Below, piece after piece: positions 12,187 to 23,948 of a DNA stretch of 64,000 bases (the stretch's first letter is position 1; every line of letters starts with the position of its first letter). The stretch is from Celoporthe dispersa (Eukaryota; Ascomycota; Sordariomycetes; Diaporthales; Cryphonectriaceae), in NCBI GenBank assembly GCA_016584495.1, contig WAID01000007.1, positions 792,001-856,000 of the forward strand. The letters are read 5' to 3'. The translations under genes were made by a program, and so were the position numbers. Below the pieces are notes generated by a model. It was not told the origin of the DNA. It saw nothing but the letters and a program-made list of their open reading frames with translations, and did not search any database.

Positions 12187-14341
12187 ATGTCGGACCAAAT
12201 ACTTTCCCCGACCTCGATCCACCCTGCGCTGGGTGCGACCAGTCAGGCGCAGCAGCACAGGCCCGATGGATTTAACACTACCTCCTCCTCGTCTCACTCC
12301 CACGCCCACCACCAGACGGAGCGTCCACGGACGTCGTCGTCTTGTTCCTCTGTCTCTGGTCTGGGTGCAGAGGCCGCAGAATCGTCCTCTTCTCTCTGGC
12401 TCAGCCCGCTGCAGATCAAGCCGTCGCTGTCCTCGTCCTCGTGTTCAGCCTCGCCTGTCTCTCTGCTCCCCGCTTCCTCCTCCCTGCAACACCTCTCCCT
12501 CGACGGACCAAAGCCCAACAGCAGCAACCACCTCCGCCATGTCGACCAGAGCCACCCCGTCTCGCTCGCAGCTGCTCTCGTAGGCGCGGCCACCACCGAC
12601 AGCACCGAACCACCGTCGTCCGCCTACACCCAGGGCCACCACCGGAACTCCCGGTCTATCGAATCTGTCCCGCGACAGACGCTCATCAAGGCACTCGCCT
12701 CCTCCGTCGCCCGCAGCAACAAGCCCCAGGCGCTCTCGCTTCCCGGCATGCTCACCAGCAGCAGCAACAGCAATAACAACGCGGCCGGCGCAGGCGCAGG
12801 CGCCGACCGGCCCGGCACCTCGTCCTCGCAGCTCTGCGACGCCCTGAACGACCTCGCGCACCGCAGCTCGGGCGCGGTCGCCCCGGCGCGCACGCCCACC
12901 ACGGCGCTCCCCGCCCTGCAGTCGCCGTGTTTCTACCACCAGCGCTTCGACGGCATCGTCGACATCGACAAGGTGCTGGAGGAGATCAAGAACGACGAGT
13001 GGATGTCCCACTCCCGCCTGGTCCAGACGGCCACGGGCGTGCGCGAGGTCTCGAAGCAGCTGCAGCGGCGGCCCATCAAGCGCGCGGTGCGCAACGTCAT
13101 GATCGTGACCAAGGCCCGCGACAACACGCTGGTCCTGCTGACGCGCGAGCTGTCGCAGTGGCTGATGCGCACGCCGCGCTACGGCTCGGACCTGGGCGTC
13201 AACGTCTATGTAGACGCCAAGCTGCGAGGCTCCAAGCGCTTCGACGCCGCGGGCATCGTGGCCGAGAACCCCCGGTTCCAGCACATGCTCAAGTACTGGA
13301 CGCCCGACCTGTGCTGGAGCCAGCCCGAGAAGTTCGACCTCGTGCTCACGCTGGGCGGCGACGGCACCGTGCTGTTCACGTCCTGGCTGTTCCAGCGCAT
13401 CGTGCCGCCCGTGCTGTCCTTCAGCCTGGGCAGCCTGGGGTTCCTGACGACGTTTGAGTATGAGCGGTTCCGGGACCACCTGAGCCGCGTCATGGGCGAC
13501 GACGGCATGAAGATCAACCTGCGCATGCGGTTCACCTGCACCGTCTACCGCGACGGGGCCATGGGCCGCGAGATGGAGGAGGGCGAGCAGTTTGAGGTGC
13601 TCAACGAGCTCGTCATCGACCGCGGCCCGTCGCCTTATGTCTCCAACCTGGAGCTGTACGGCGACAATGAGCTCCTGACGGTCGTGCAGGCGGACGGCTG
13701 CATCTTTTCCACGCCGACCGGTAAGTTTCCTCAAGAGACTCCCCCATCCCCCTCCACCAGCAGCCGTTGTCGTCGTCATGGTAGTAGTAGTAGTAGTAGA
13801 AGAAGACGAAGCATTTGACAACTGACCTGGACGCCTCGCCCCAACAGGATCGACAGCCTACTCCCTCTCGGCAGGCGGCTCCCTGGTCCACCCCGACCTC
13901 CCCGCCATCCTCCTCACCCCCATCTGCCCGCACACCTTATCCTTCCGCCCCATGGTCCTCTCCGACACCATGCTCCTCCGCGTCTCCGTCCCGCGCAACT
14001 CCCGCGCCACCGCCTACTGCGCCTTCGACGGCAAGGGCCGCGTCGAGCTCCGCCAGGGCGACTGCGTCACCATCACCGCCTCCCAGTACCCCTTCCCCAC
14101 CGTCACGCGCACAGACACCGAGTGGTTCGACTCCGTCTCGCGCACCCTGCGCTGGAACGTCCGTGCTGCCACGCAGAAGGGCTTTGATGCCGGCGGGGGT
14201 GACTGCACGCCTGCCAGCGAGTATGAGGGCGACGAGTGTGGGGATTGGGACATCGATACGGATAGTGCTTGCTATGCGAGCGAGGAGGGGAGCGCGAGTG
14301 CGAGTCCGCTGCGGAGACAGATGAGTCTGTTGGGCATGTAA
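12187..14341 (+). CDS. utr1: ATP-NAD kinase, UTR1-type
   Basis: Exon 1 (12187-13720) and exon 2 (13848-14341) are joined across a 127-nt intron (GTAAGT...ACTGACC...AACAG), giving 675 residues. The ATG at 12187 has a good context (GTCACCATG). The first 260 residues are Ser/Asn-rich and probably disordered. The kinase core follows, with the GGDG nucleotide motif (LTLGGDGTVLFTSW, about residue 387), SLGFLTTFEYERF, the NE/D motif (LNELVIDRGPSP, about 471) and the substrate loop STPTGSTAYSLSAGG spanning the intron. The enzyme phosphorylates NAD+ to NADP+. The C-terminal 60 residues are acidic and Ser-rich. Extension and core resemble cytosolic Utr1 more than mitochondrial Pos5. No frame damage is seen. 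Confidence 0.93.
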
Positions 14342-14423
14342 GCCCCTGGGGGGGGTGGGGGGTGGGGAGACCAGAAGAGGGCAGCGAGCAGATGGCTTGT
14401 TCTTTTGGGGGGCATTGATTGAT

Positions 14424-14451
14424 TGACTGACTGCACTTGGTCAGTCAGTCA
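14424..14451 (+). other. 10-bp perfect inverted repeat in the NAD kinase 3' UTR
   Basis: TGACTGACTG (14424-14433) is exactly complementary to CAGTCAGTCA (14442-14451) with an 8-nt loop. It begins 83 nt after the stop codon and is followed by a T-rich stretch. It could fold in the transcript; a role in 3'-end formation or stability is inference. Confidence 0.6.
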
Positions 14452-14810
14452 TGAATTTTTTTCTTTTCTCTTTTCTTGAGAGGAGCCATATCAGCGAAGG
14501 AGCATATATATCTCATCATTTATAGAAGGAATATTAGAGAACCAGACAGAAAGGAAGAGGGAAGAGGGAGTGAAAAGAGGGGTTGGCGGGGAGGAGAAAG
14601 AAGTAGAGTCAGGATGAAACGACTCATTCCTTAGTCGGTCTTGTTGGGAGAAACTTGAGAGAGTGGCAAGTCAGTGGGGGAAATGGGCCTAGCAATGTTG
14701 GGGGCATTCCTTCTCTCTCTCTCTTCAAGGTTTACTACTTGCTACTTTGGGCACTTACTTAGCTGGCTAGCTAGTATAACTGACGACAGTCCTTACTGGG
14801 CACAACAATT

Positions 14811-14866
14811 CTCTCTCTATCTCTCTCTCTCTCTCTCCCTCTCTCTCCCTCTCTCTCTGTCTGTCC
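14811..14866 (+). repeat. (CT)n microsatellite
   Basis: This is a nearly uninterrupted CT-dinucleotide tract with a few CCCTCT variants, in intergenic DNA. Confidence 0.85.
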
Positions 14867-15460
14867 GTCTCTGTCTCCACAGGACTTCTACCAGCCAGAC
14901 AACAAGTGAAAGATACTGCATGCCCCAACGCAGAGAAGCCATATATATAGTGATTGTACAGCAGCGGCACCGTCGACAAGACGACCCTCCCAGTATCGCC
15001 AACAGAGAAAGAAAAAAAAGAAAACTACAAAAAAACAACGAAATCACCAAGATTTTCCAAGCCTGGTCCGATGGTGCAACCCAACCTTTTTGCCATCCCT
15101 TTCATTACCCATCGCGCACGCGCGTGCTGTTGGTGCCTTCGTCGAGCTCGCCCCCGTCTTCGTCGTGCCGCGTCTTGCTCGTATGTGCGTTTGGACAGCG
15201 TTCATAGCCGTATCCTATCTGGACTCATCTTGTCTCATATACATCACCCAAATTGTGTGTTTTTTTTTTTTTGTTCTTCTTTGTTTCCAGGGCGTCTCGG
15301 CTTGAGGAAGGAGAGAGATACGCTCGGGCACAACAAGTGTACCAGCCTGCCCAACGGACTACTTACCTACCAGTTACACTCGGTCGACGGCTCTGATAGC
15401 TAAACGAGGATGCCGACGCCTCAGGGCCGGTGCGGGATGAGCGCAACAGTGCTGCTGTGC

Positions 15461-17656
15461 TCATCGCCAGTGGCCCTGGCTGAGAGCCAGCAGCCCGGCA
15501 ATTGCGCTGGCCGCTCCCTTCTTGCTGGGGCTGACCTCGCCGCGCATGAACTTCTCGACCTCATCGTCTGTGACCCCCCTGCGCTCCGGCTGGAGACCAC
15601 CGTCCTCGTCGTCGGAGGCATCGGCCCCAGCGAGGCCGTCCTCGAAGATCGCGATCGGCGACACGCTCTTCCTTCGTCTCGGGCCCGGTGCCGTGCCTGC
15701 GCGCCCGAGAATCTTTCGATTGGTACCGTCCTCCGGCAAACGCCGGCGTGCACGCTGCGGCTGCATGCCCCTTGAGGTCGGCGCAGACGGTAGAGGCCGT
15801 CGACCTCCAGGGTGAGAGCCACGAAATACCGGGATGCCGTCGTCGTCGTCCGGGCTCCAGTTCTCCTTGTCCGAATCGTTGCCGCCGGGGGACAGCAGGA
15901 TCGACATCTTGACCTTCCTCAGGTCATCTTCGCCTGCATCGACCTCATCTTGATGCGCTGTCGCCTTCTCGCCCTGGATGTTGACGAGGTTGTTCTGTAG
16001 GCGGGCGATGCTGCTGGAGGCCCGGCCGAGCTTGGGCTTTTTGGCATGTTGATGGTGGTGCTGCGCGTTGGGTCGCGCATTGCGCTTGCCAGTGTTGGGC
16101 TGCAGGGCAGTCCCGGCGCAGCTGGGGGCGGGCGAGTGCGAGCTGGAGCTGAGCGTGCGCAGGAGACTAATAGCAGCGATGGCGGACCCCGAGGACTCGC
16201 GCTCCGCATGCGCGGTCAGCTCGTCACGGTGCTCCCCGCTGTTGGCCTCGCAGGCCAGCTCCCATAGGTGTACGTCCCGAGAGCGGCTGCGATAGAGACG
16301 CGGGTGGAGCCGGGGCTGTGGCTGCTGCAGGACGTGCACTTGGGCGGGCACGGCGTCGTTGTCCTCGAGAGAGGCCGTCAGTGCGGAGATCGGCGGCAGT
16401 GTGATGAAGCCCGCTGCGCTCTGGCTGCGGTGGAGCTGGGGCCGGTCGAGGGGAACTGAGCTTTCGTGCAGGCTGGTAGGGGACAGGCGGGGCGGAGAAG
16501 GCTGGGAGACCAGCTCGGCCTTGCCCTCCATGGACATGGACAAGCGGAACTTGGACGACTGGGGTGGGGGAAGCACGGGACCGGTGGCGGTCGACGAGGG
16601 CCGCGGTGCAGGCATGAACTCATGTCTATATCAAACAGCATTAGCCTGCGCGCCAGCACGTGTTCGTCGTAGGTCGTGCCAGTACATACCTGTAAGAGTC
16701 GGGGCTCTGGCGAGCAGGCTGGAAGGAGGTACCGGCATGTAACCTATTTGCGAAGTACCCCACGGACTGGGAGCGGTAGAGCTGTGGCGGATGGCCCGCC
16801 GTGAGCCCGACAGGCTGTGCAGACGGGCCGGCGGCAGATATGCCCCCGACGGTGCGGACTCCCTCCTGAGCCCGGCGGGGTGCCCGGTGCTGTCTGGTCT
16901 GGATGGCCCTATGTCCGAACACGGGGACGCGTTCCCCCTCTCCGGCGCAGAGGACGGTGGCACCGGGGACGTGCTGTGGGGAAGCGGCGGCAGTCTCGAG
17001 CTCGGAGGCAGGGTCGACACGTATAGAGGGGCCGGGATCGCATCCGGGAGGACCTGCATGCTGCCATACTGTAGAGCAGCGATCTCCTGCGGGGAGAGGG
17101 GACGCGACTTGCGCCTGTCGTTCTGCCGGCGGTTCTGGAACCATATCTGCAACACACGGACACAAACACCAGGCAGGGTCAGCGGAGGAGTTTCGCCTGC
17201 GGGGTCCAGTGCATGATGAGGCGGGAAGACAGCTGGGCGCGTCGCGCGCGAGCCTGAGAACCAATGGGCCTGGGTCGTCTTACCTGGACCTCCTTCTCGT
17301 TGAGGGACACGCGGTTCACGATGTCGAGACGCGCTGTTTTGTCGGGCTTGGGGTTGGCGTTGTATGCCGCCTCGAGGATGGCCTTGTCCTTTGCACTGTG
17401 CACCAGGAGGGAGAAACCCCGTCAGCCGTCAGGTCCCGCCGTCCTCCAGCCGGGTCGCGTCTGCAACATACGCGGTTCTCTTCCTCTTGCCCTTTGGGTG
17501 CCGCTCGGAAGCATTGCTCTGAAACGAGTCCTGGCTCCCAAACTGAAGGACCGAGCAGCCCCCGCTGTCTGGCGAGCTCGATGCGTGGCCATTGCCGTCG
17601 CCCTGCAGCTGTGAGCTCGCAGGCAGGACGCCTGGCGATGGTGGCTGGCTCGACAT
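15461..17656 (-). CDS. yox1: YOX1-like homeodomain transcription factor, one 1-nt frame break
   Basis: Four exons on the minus strand: 17656-17472, 17395-17284, 17146-16690 and 16625-15461. The introns are GTATGT...CACAG, GTAAGA...TTGCAG and GTATGT...GCTAAT...TATAG. The homeodomain spans about residues 54-113: KGKRKRTA, DKAILEAAYNANPKPDK, VSLNEKEVQ and IWFQNRRQNDRRKSR, with W101 and N104 matching W48 and N51. In exon 3 the natural frame switches at the CCC of 16806-16808; a fourth C (G on the coding strand) joins LHSLSG to LTAGHPPQLYRSQSVGYF. The same base corrects the intron 3 phase to give PDSYR/HEFMPAPRP. About 639 residues result. The C-terminus KKGAASAIAGLLALSQGHWR is shared by this fungal family. 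Yeast Yox1/Yhp1 repress cell-cycle genes; the same role here is inference. Confidence 0.85.
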
Positions 17657-19044
17657 GGTGTCGGGTCTGTGATGTGGGAACGTGACGGACGAGGGCCTCG
17701 GGACAGCTGCAGTCAATTCCTCATATATACATGCTCCTCAAAGAACACCTTTAAAACATAACAGAACCCTCAATTGGACGGTCTCGCCAGGGGGAACGAA
17801 CACACCACCGCGCTGAGGCAATGGACGAGAGCAGCTGAGAAGAGGAGGGCAGGAGGAGGTATAGGATGAGGAAGGAGGCGGGGGAGGAGCAGCAGGAGGA
17901 GGAGGCGGTAGTGTGGTGGTGATGACAGCAAATTTGCTGTGAGCCGCGTCCAGACTGGATCAGAGGGCCAAGCTGCAGGCAAGCAACCAAGCTCCAGCGT
18001 GACGAGACAAGCCGCTGACCTCGGGTGGAGACGCGTGAGATGGGGTCAGGACGACAGGAGCGCCCAGGAAGCCCAGTGGCGGGGGTGGGTCTGGCGTGTA
18101 CAGCCAATCAGGAGCCTCTAGATGGACCATTTCTTCCTGTTTGGGAAGGTGGAGCCACAGGGTAGGCATGGTCTGGCTTGCAAAGGTCTTTTTTCTCTTT
18201 CTCTCCTCTCGAAACTCGACGCGATTGATGGTCACAGCCCCCCCCCCACACCCCAACTCGTTCGGACCTGGGTCTCGCTATGTGAGCTGTGCTGCACGAT
18301 GCAATTCATCAACGACCAAACCCGCTGGGCACTGAGTTGGTACGGTTCGGGCATTTTCCTTCCTGCAACCACTTGCTACTGCATGGTGGTCGTATCATTG
18401 CGATATCAGACCCCTAAAGCAATGATGCATCATCACCCTACATTCTTGTTCAACCATGTCACGGTCTGGCCGGTCTGCCAATGTCATTTGCATACCGGTG
18501 CATCTCAACGCTGAGGAGTCTTTGGCCATTGTGAGACACCAGGAGGAAAAATCCTTGGCCCGCAGACCAGTTTACTAGCATTGTTTACGGCCCCCAAGCT
18601 CCCACTGCAGCGACCACGACACGAGCTGCGTCTCCCCCGCCAGGAATGAGATGCCAAGCCCAGGTGAGATGAGCATGTCCAGGACACCTTCATCTGTACA
18701 GCTGTACACGCCGCCGCTGTTGATTTCACGTATGAGATCACGTCCGTCTCGACTCGTGGTTTTATTATGTTTGGTCTACAGCTTATTCCGCGCGCTAGTC
18801 CTGGCTGCTGGAAGTAGAACCTCTTCTCATCACTGCATGGAAGACACTAGACGATAAGAGCCAACAAAAGAAAAAGGAAACTTGGTCATGTCTGGTAACG
18901 TAGAGCCTGTCAACGCCGCTTTCAGGGCAGGACAGATTTCTTCTGCCTCGGGTCGAGGCAGGCTCTGCACAGAAAAAGCCAAAGCCGCGCAGCGAAATGC
19001 AGCTCACAGCGCCAACAACTCCTTGCTCAACAGGGCTTATTCCC
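17657..19044. other. Intergenic: promoter of the homeodomain gene
   Basis: Both neighbours are on the minus strand, so the left half should be the homeodomain gene promoter. It holds CT/GA-rich leader sequence (17820-17930), an ACGCGT site (18031) and a CCAAT box (about 18102). The right half adjoins the polo kinase 3' end. No further gene seen. Confidence 0.5.
18031..18036. promoter_or_regulatory. ACGCGT, an MCB-like site upstream of the homeodomain gene
   Basis: The palindrome ACGCGT lies 375 bp upstream of the ATG at 17656. In yeasts this sequence is the MBF (G1/S) binding site. One hexamer can occur by chance, so regulation is inference. Confidence 0.35.
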
Positions 19045-22000
19045 CTAGCCCTTCCGGGTATCATCATTCTTTCGGTTCTCGTCGATGTTCTCGAGAAGCA
19101 CTGTCGGCTTCCGGCAGTCCACCCAGACGGCGTGTCGCGAGTCGCTTCCTCGTGCCCCCACCGTCACCCAGACGTGCTTCGTCACCAGCTCGACCTGCCT
19201 CGTCTGCCTGACCCCGTCCCACTTGAGCCGGCCCTCGCGGGACATGTCGCTCTGGCCGATGCCGCCGTTCTGCACCCATTCCTTGACAATCTTGTGCATG
19301 AACTTGGCCTTGTCGCGGAACCCGTTGGCGTCTGGTACACCCTGCAGCCCCTTGGGGATCTCTGGTCGGTAGCGGCCTGACTGGCTCGCGGCGGCAGAGG
19401 TCGTGTTGGACATGGTGAAGTTGAGCAGCGTCTGGAGCGGGTAGCTGAGGACAGCACGGTTGTCCAGCGAGGACTCGTCGAGTTCTCCGGTCTGCGCGAG
19501 GCGCTGGGCAGCCTCCTCGGAGAGATGCCAGAAGTGACACCACTTGCCGGTTGAATCAAGCACGATCTTAGTGTGGTCGGGGAAATTGAACTGGATATGC
19601 CCGTCGCAGAAGTACCACACGCCGACGTCCCCGAACCTCTGATAGAACGTGACTAGGTCTCCCGGCTCTCCTGTGGTTGGTGCGAACATGTCGATGTCCT
19701 TGGGGTCCCTCGCGTACTGGAGCATGTAGTTGGCGAATTTCTTCCAGAGGACAATCCGCTCCCGCTTGCGGTGCTTCCACAGGTCGTTCCCCGGTCCGAG
19801 CTTGCTAGAGGTCCCGTCTGGGTTCACGGAGACCCTGAACTCCTCTGGGTGCACAGCCGTTCGACTGACACCCTCCTCGCCATGCATCTCGTAGAAATAG
19901 ATGCTGTGCGCCATCGGCACGATCTGATGTCGGTCGGGGTATGTAGGGTCGTGTCTCCGCGAGATGTGCTTCTCAGTCCCATGGACAAGTAGGTATGTCG
20001 GTGGTAGCACGGCATCCTCATTCCCCAGCGGGCCCACAACGTGATTCAATATACATCCTGCACTGCCGTCGTTCAGAATATAGCCGACGCCGAACTTATT
20101 GCTATAGTCCACCCATTTGACGACGACCTTTGGGACTTCGGGCTCCTTGTCTTGTGCGGAGAGGTACGCCTGGGAGCGTGCCTTCAGGGCCCTCTCTAGC
20201 TCGGCTTGGAGCTTGCGCATCTTGCCTAGCACAACGTCGGGCCTGGTGTCATTCAGCAGCTCTTGAGGCTCGTCCGGGGCAAACAGAGTCGTCAGCTTCT
20301 GTCCCTCGGGAGACGCATCTGCGGCCTCTCTCGGGGCCTCGGTGACATTTGTCTTTGAGACCGGTTGGCTCGCTGATGCCGATCGTACCGTCGGCTGTGC
20401 CTTGCCAGATGGCAGCTGCGTCCTTGTTGCTCGAGTTGGGCCGCGAGTCGCTTTCTCATGACCTTCGACCGACAGCGCGCCGCTCGTGGTCAGAGGTAAC
20501 TCCTTCTTCACAGCCCGGTTCCGAATAGAGCCTGGTCTCGTTGGCGCAGTGCTCATGGATGGTTGCGTCTGCGAGCCAGGCAGGGGGCGTTCTTGGGCCT
20601 GTTGGCAGCCCTCTGCTGGGCCGCAAAGCTCTGAGGCGGTGCTCTCAACATGCTGGACGGAACCTTGGCGGCGGAGGATGAGTCGATAGTGAGAGCCTCG
20701 GTCTTTTCGCAGAGCATTGATACTGACTGAGATGCAGCAAGTTGCTGTTTCTCTCTCCTGAGCTCATCGTACGGGCGATACACGACGTCGGCGGTAAGTG
20801 GGATATTGGGGGTCAAGCCATGCTTCTCCTCCGCGGCGATCTCCCTCCATATGGCTGTTGCAGGGGGTCTGGTATTCTGGTGCCAGGGGCCAACATCACA
20901 CTCCTGACAGAGGGCTCTGAGATTACGCACTGTCCGCTCGCGCAGCTTGGGCTGCTCACAGGCGTCGTAGAAGATTTCTTGTTGAGGAGGGGTCTCCCTC
21001 AGCTTCATGGAGATGTCTGCTTGAACCGGTACGTATCCAGCGGCAAAGAAGGGGTGCTGGACGATGAGGTCGGGATCCGGTCTCTTATCCGCGTCGACGA
21101 GCATCGACGACACGATCATCTTCGCCTCGGGGCTGATGATGCGTTGGTCGCTCTCTGGCCAATCGTACTCTCGCTCTCTTGCACGTCGGTAGATCTCGTC
21201 CGTCGTCGACGACTGGAATGGGGGCTTCGTCGTGAGCATTGCAAATCTGTAGCAGTCAGTAAGCAGTGACGTGGTGGTGGTGGTGATGATGATGATGATG
21301 ATGCCGCGCTCGCCGTAGGAATGGCACTTACATGATGATTCCCAGGCTCCAGATGTCGACCATGTGATCGTGGCCACTCTTTCCCTTCTGCAGGATCTCA
21401 GGTGCAATGTAGTTCGGCGTGCCACAGAGCGTGGTCCTTCTGATGGTGTGCATGTCGTTACCAGTCACCAAAAGAGCGGCCAGACCGAAATCGCCGACCT
21501 TGGCATTCATATACTTGTCGAGGAAGATGTTGCCCATCTTCAAATCACGGTGGATGATGCCCTTGTCGTGCATGTACTTGATCGCACCGGCAATCTGTAC
21601 GGTATAGAAACGAACCTCCGCTTCTGTCAGGCCCTTCCTCTTCTTGACCATCTCCATCAGCGATCCGTTCGGACACAGCTCCAGGGCCAGGTAGGTGCAG
21701 CTCTCAAAGGTGAATGCGCGATGGAACTGGACGATGTTCTGGTGCCGCATCTTGGAATGAATCTGCAGCTCCGTTTGAAACTAGGATGGGGTCAGCAAGC
21801 TCGCTCATCACCCGGGCTGGCCAGTGATTCTGCCCACCTTCTGCTGCATCTTCACGGGCATCTGGCTCTTGACGATCTTTAGAGCATATCTCTTGCCCGT
21901 GTCGACATGCTTGCCATCGTAGCATATAGCAAAGCCACCCTTTCCCAGCAATCTCCCGACCTGGTACACGGCACCATCCTTGCGGTCGGAGCTCGGAGGC

Positions 22001-22158
22001 TCCGTGACCAAAGGCGGTGGCATAGGAGGGTGGTCCTTGTCCTTGCTGGACTTGAGCTGGGCCGCAGCTTTTGCCTTGAGATCGGTCGTGCGCTTCGGAA
22101 GGGCATTAGCATCTCGAGGGGACAAAGCCTCCATGTCAATGCCGCCTCTGGCATTCAT
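19045..22158 (-). CDS. cdc5: Polo-like kinase (Cdc5/Plk1 family), one 1-nt frame break
   Basis: Exons are 22158-21838, 21780-21332 and 21246-19045, with introns GTGGGC...CCTAG and GTAAGT...CTACAG. The kinase domain shows GKGGF (72-76), K94, HRDLKMGN (D186), DFG (D204) and the T-loop TTLCGTPNYIAPE with T224 at the Plk1 T210 position. Two polo boxes follow: VVVKWVDYSNKFGVGYIL in PB1, and FPDHTKIVL in PB2, retaining the phosphopeptide-binding His and Lys. The frame breaks at the G5 run 20583-20587: as written it stops at 20553, while a sixth G gives RPKNAPLPGSQTQPSMSTAP and continues to 19045. About 990 residues result. The kinase drives mitotic entry, exit and cytokinesis and is normally essential, so a real null is unlikely. 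Confidence 0.93.
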
Positions 22159-23235
22159 GATGCTGGCGGTACTTGGATGTTCGACGCCTATGATCCCGAG
22201 GCTCGACTGGTGATGAGCAGCCTCAGAGGACGTGGGTGCGGTGAGGGAGGGGGAGGGCTATGGGGTCGAACGGATGGCCGAGCGATCTGGGAACTATGGC
22301 TGGAGAGGCAGCATCTACGTGCCGCTCCGCTATGCTAGTAACTCGCCGCTGAAGCTGCAAAATGGTCGATCAGTACGACATGATCAATATGGCCTGTTCA
22401 AACGACGTGGGGCAGGGAACAGAGGCTTGGATGCTCAAGGTGGTGTCGACTCTAAGTTGGTCGTAGAAACATCAAGTTGCTAGGTCGCGGGCCAAGAATG
22501 ATGGAGGGTGGCTGGGCAAGCGCAACGGGCCTTTCCTAGTGTGGCGATAGGAAAGAATGGATGACTTACAAACAACTCCTGTCTGGTAATGGCATGCGAC
22601 AATAGCAAATGCCCAAAAATGTTTTTCTCGAAACAGAAAAGAATTGTCTTCTGTTAAATGGCCTGGGGTTGTGTCAATCGCAATGGGCAATGGGAAATGT
22701 CAGTGCACTTTTCACTGAAAGGAGCGAAAGCTTGTTGTCTCATTGCCCGAGCAACAGACTTGCCAGGGTCTTGAATTAGGTAGCCTTGACCCCTGCAGGA
22801 AGAGTCAGCAGGTGGAGCGCAACCACCCGACAACGCAACAACACTACTGACCTGGTGCTAATCGATAACTACCATTAGCAGCTTCGAAGCTCTACCGTAT
22901 GCAGTATCAAGCTTGCAAGAGTACGTATCCACCACCCCATCCGTAGACGAGAAGTCAAGCCGATGCGTTGCAACCTAAGCCGTGTTGGACACAACCGCCA
23001 ACCGTCATGTCTAATCCTACTGCTTAGAGACGAGAAGAGCATTCGTCCCACTCTTTGCGTATACGATTCGTTGTCTCACAATTACCATTGTCATATCTGA
23101 TTCGGGGCTGCGTCCGTGAGCGAGGAACAGAGCGAGGGGCTACTTTGACGGAACATCCAGGGGAACCTCACTCGTCGCACTTCCGGTCCGTCGCCGCTTC
23201 GCGGAGGCTAGACCACCACCTTGTCCCCTCTCGCG
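22159..23235. promoter_or_regulatory. Shared promoter between polo kinase and the OPA3-like gene
   Basis: The two genes diverge across about 1.08 kb. Both ends probably carry 5' leaders. I recognise no specific motif and no coding frame. Confidence 0.45.
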
Positions 23236-23948
23236 ATGGTGCCCCTTCCGCTCTTCAAGCTCGCCTCGCTCTTTGTGCGGCATGTGTCGAAGTATGGAGC
23301 GGTAAGGAGTCCAGGTAGATTCGTGCTACCGACTACGGGTGCTGACCCCAAGCGAACCACAGAATCGGATCAAAGCACAATCCCACGAGCACCCTCGTTT
23401 CCGAGCCTTTGCAGCGAGATACGGCCAGATGATACACCAGCTGAACATGCGCATGAACGTCGCACTGCTGAGGAATTCCGAAGCGGAGCTCAGAGCAAAG
23501 GAAAAAGCAGAGGCGCCCACAGTCAAGACAAAGGAGCAATCAGAGAAGGAAGAGCAGCTCAAAGCCAAATACGGCACGTCGGCGAAGGAGTCGCATCCTG
23601 CAAAAAAAATACACGGGGATCAGTGTTTGGAAGAGGAAGTTCAAGCCCCTGCCTGAAGCCAAGGCTGTCGATCTCTTCGCGGACGTCGTCGGTGATGGCT
23701 TCATACTCTTCGTGGCCGCAGTCCTCATCATCTACGAGACGTGGCGGTCCTCGAGTAAGCCGGATGCAAACAAAGAGAAGATCGAGGCCCTTACACAGAG
23801 GTTTGAAGAGCTGCAGAGCAAAGAGCAAGAGCGTGAACAGGAGGAGAGAAGGCAGCAGAGCAGAATCCTACAGCTCGAGGAGGCACTGAGGAATTATAAG
23901 GACCCCAAGACAAAGCAACCATTACTACCTTCGCCCACACCAGCCTAA
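23236..23948 (+). CDS. opa3: OPA3-like mitochondrial protein, one 1-nt frame break
   Basis: Exon 1 (23236-23301) begins MVPLPLFKLASLFVRHVSKYGA. A 61-nt intron 23302-23362 (GTAAGG...GCTGACC...CACAG) follows, and exon 2 starts NRIKAQSHEHPRFRAFAARYG, the typical OPA3 junction. The frame breaks in the A8 run 23602-23609; with seven A's it reads AKKYTGISVWKRKFKPLPEAK and then VDLFADVVGDGFILFVAAVLIIYE, the conserved OPA3 core with its hydrophobic segment. A coiled coil rich in Glu/Lys/Gln closes the protein. Length after repair is about 216 residues. OPA3 proteins sit in mitochondria and affect morphology and lipid metabolism; the exact role in fungi is unclear. Confidence 0.88.

Larger units (their letters stand above)
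14342..15460. other. Convergent intergenic region
   Basis: This separates the ends of the NAD kinase gene and the homeodomain gene. It contains a hairpin near 14440, a CT microsatellite at 14811-14866 and A/T-rich stretches. No gene seen. Confidence 0.5.

Noticed and set aside
12445..13821. 458-codon minus-strand frame opposite NAD kinase
   Set aside because: It is the antisense shadow of a high-GC3 exon; the plus strand has the full kinase motifs.
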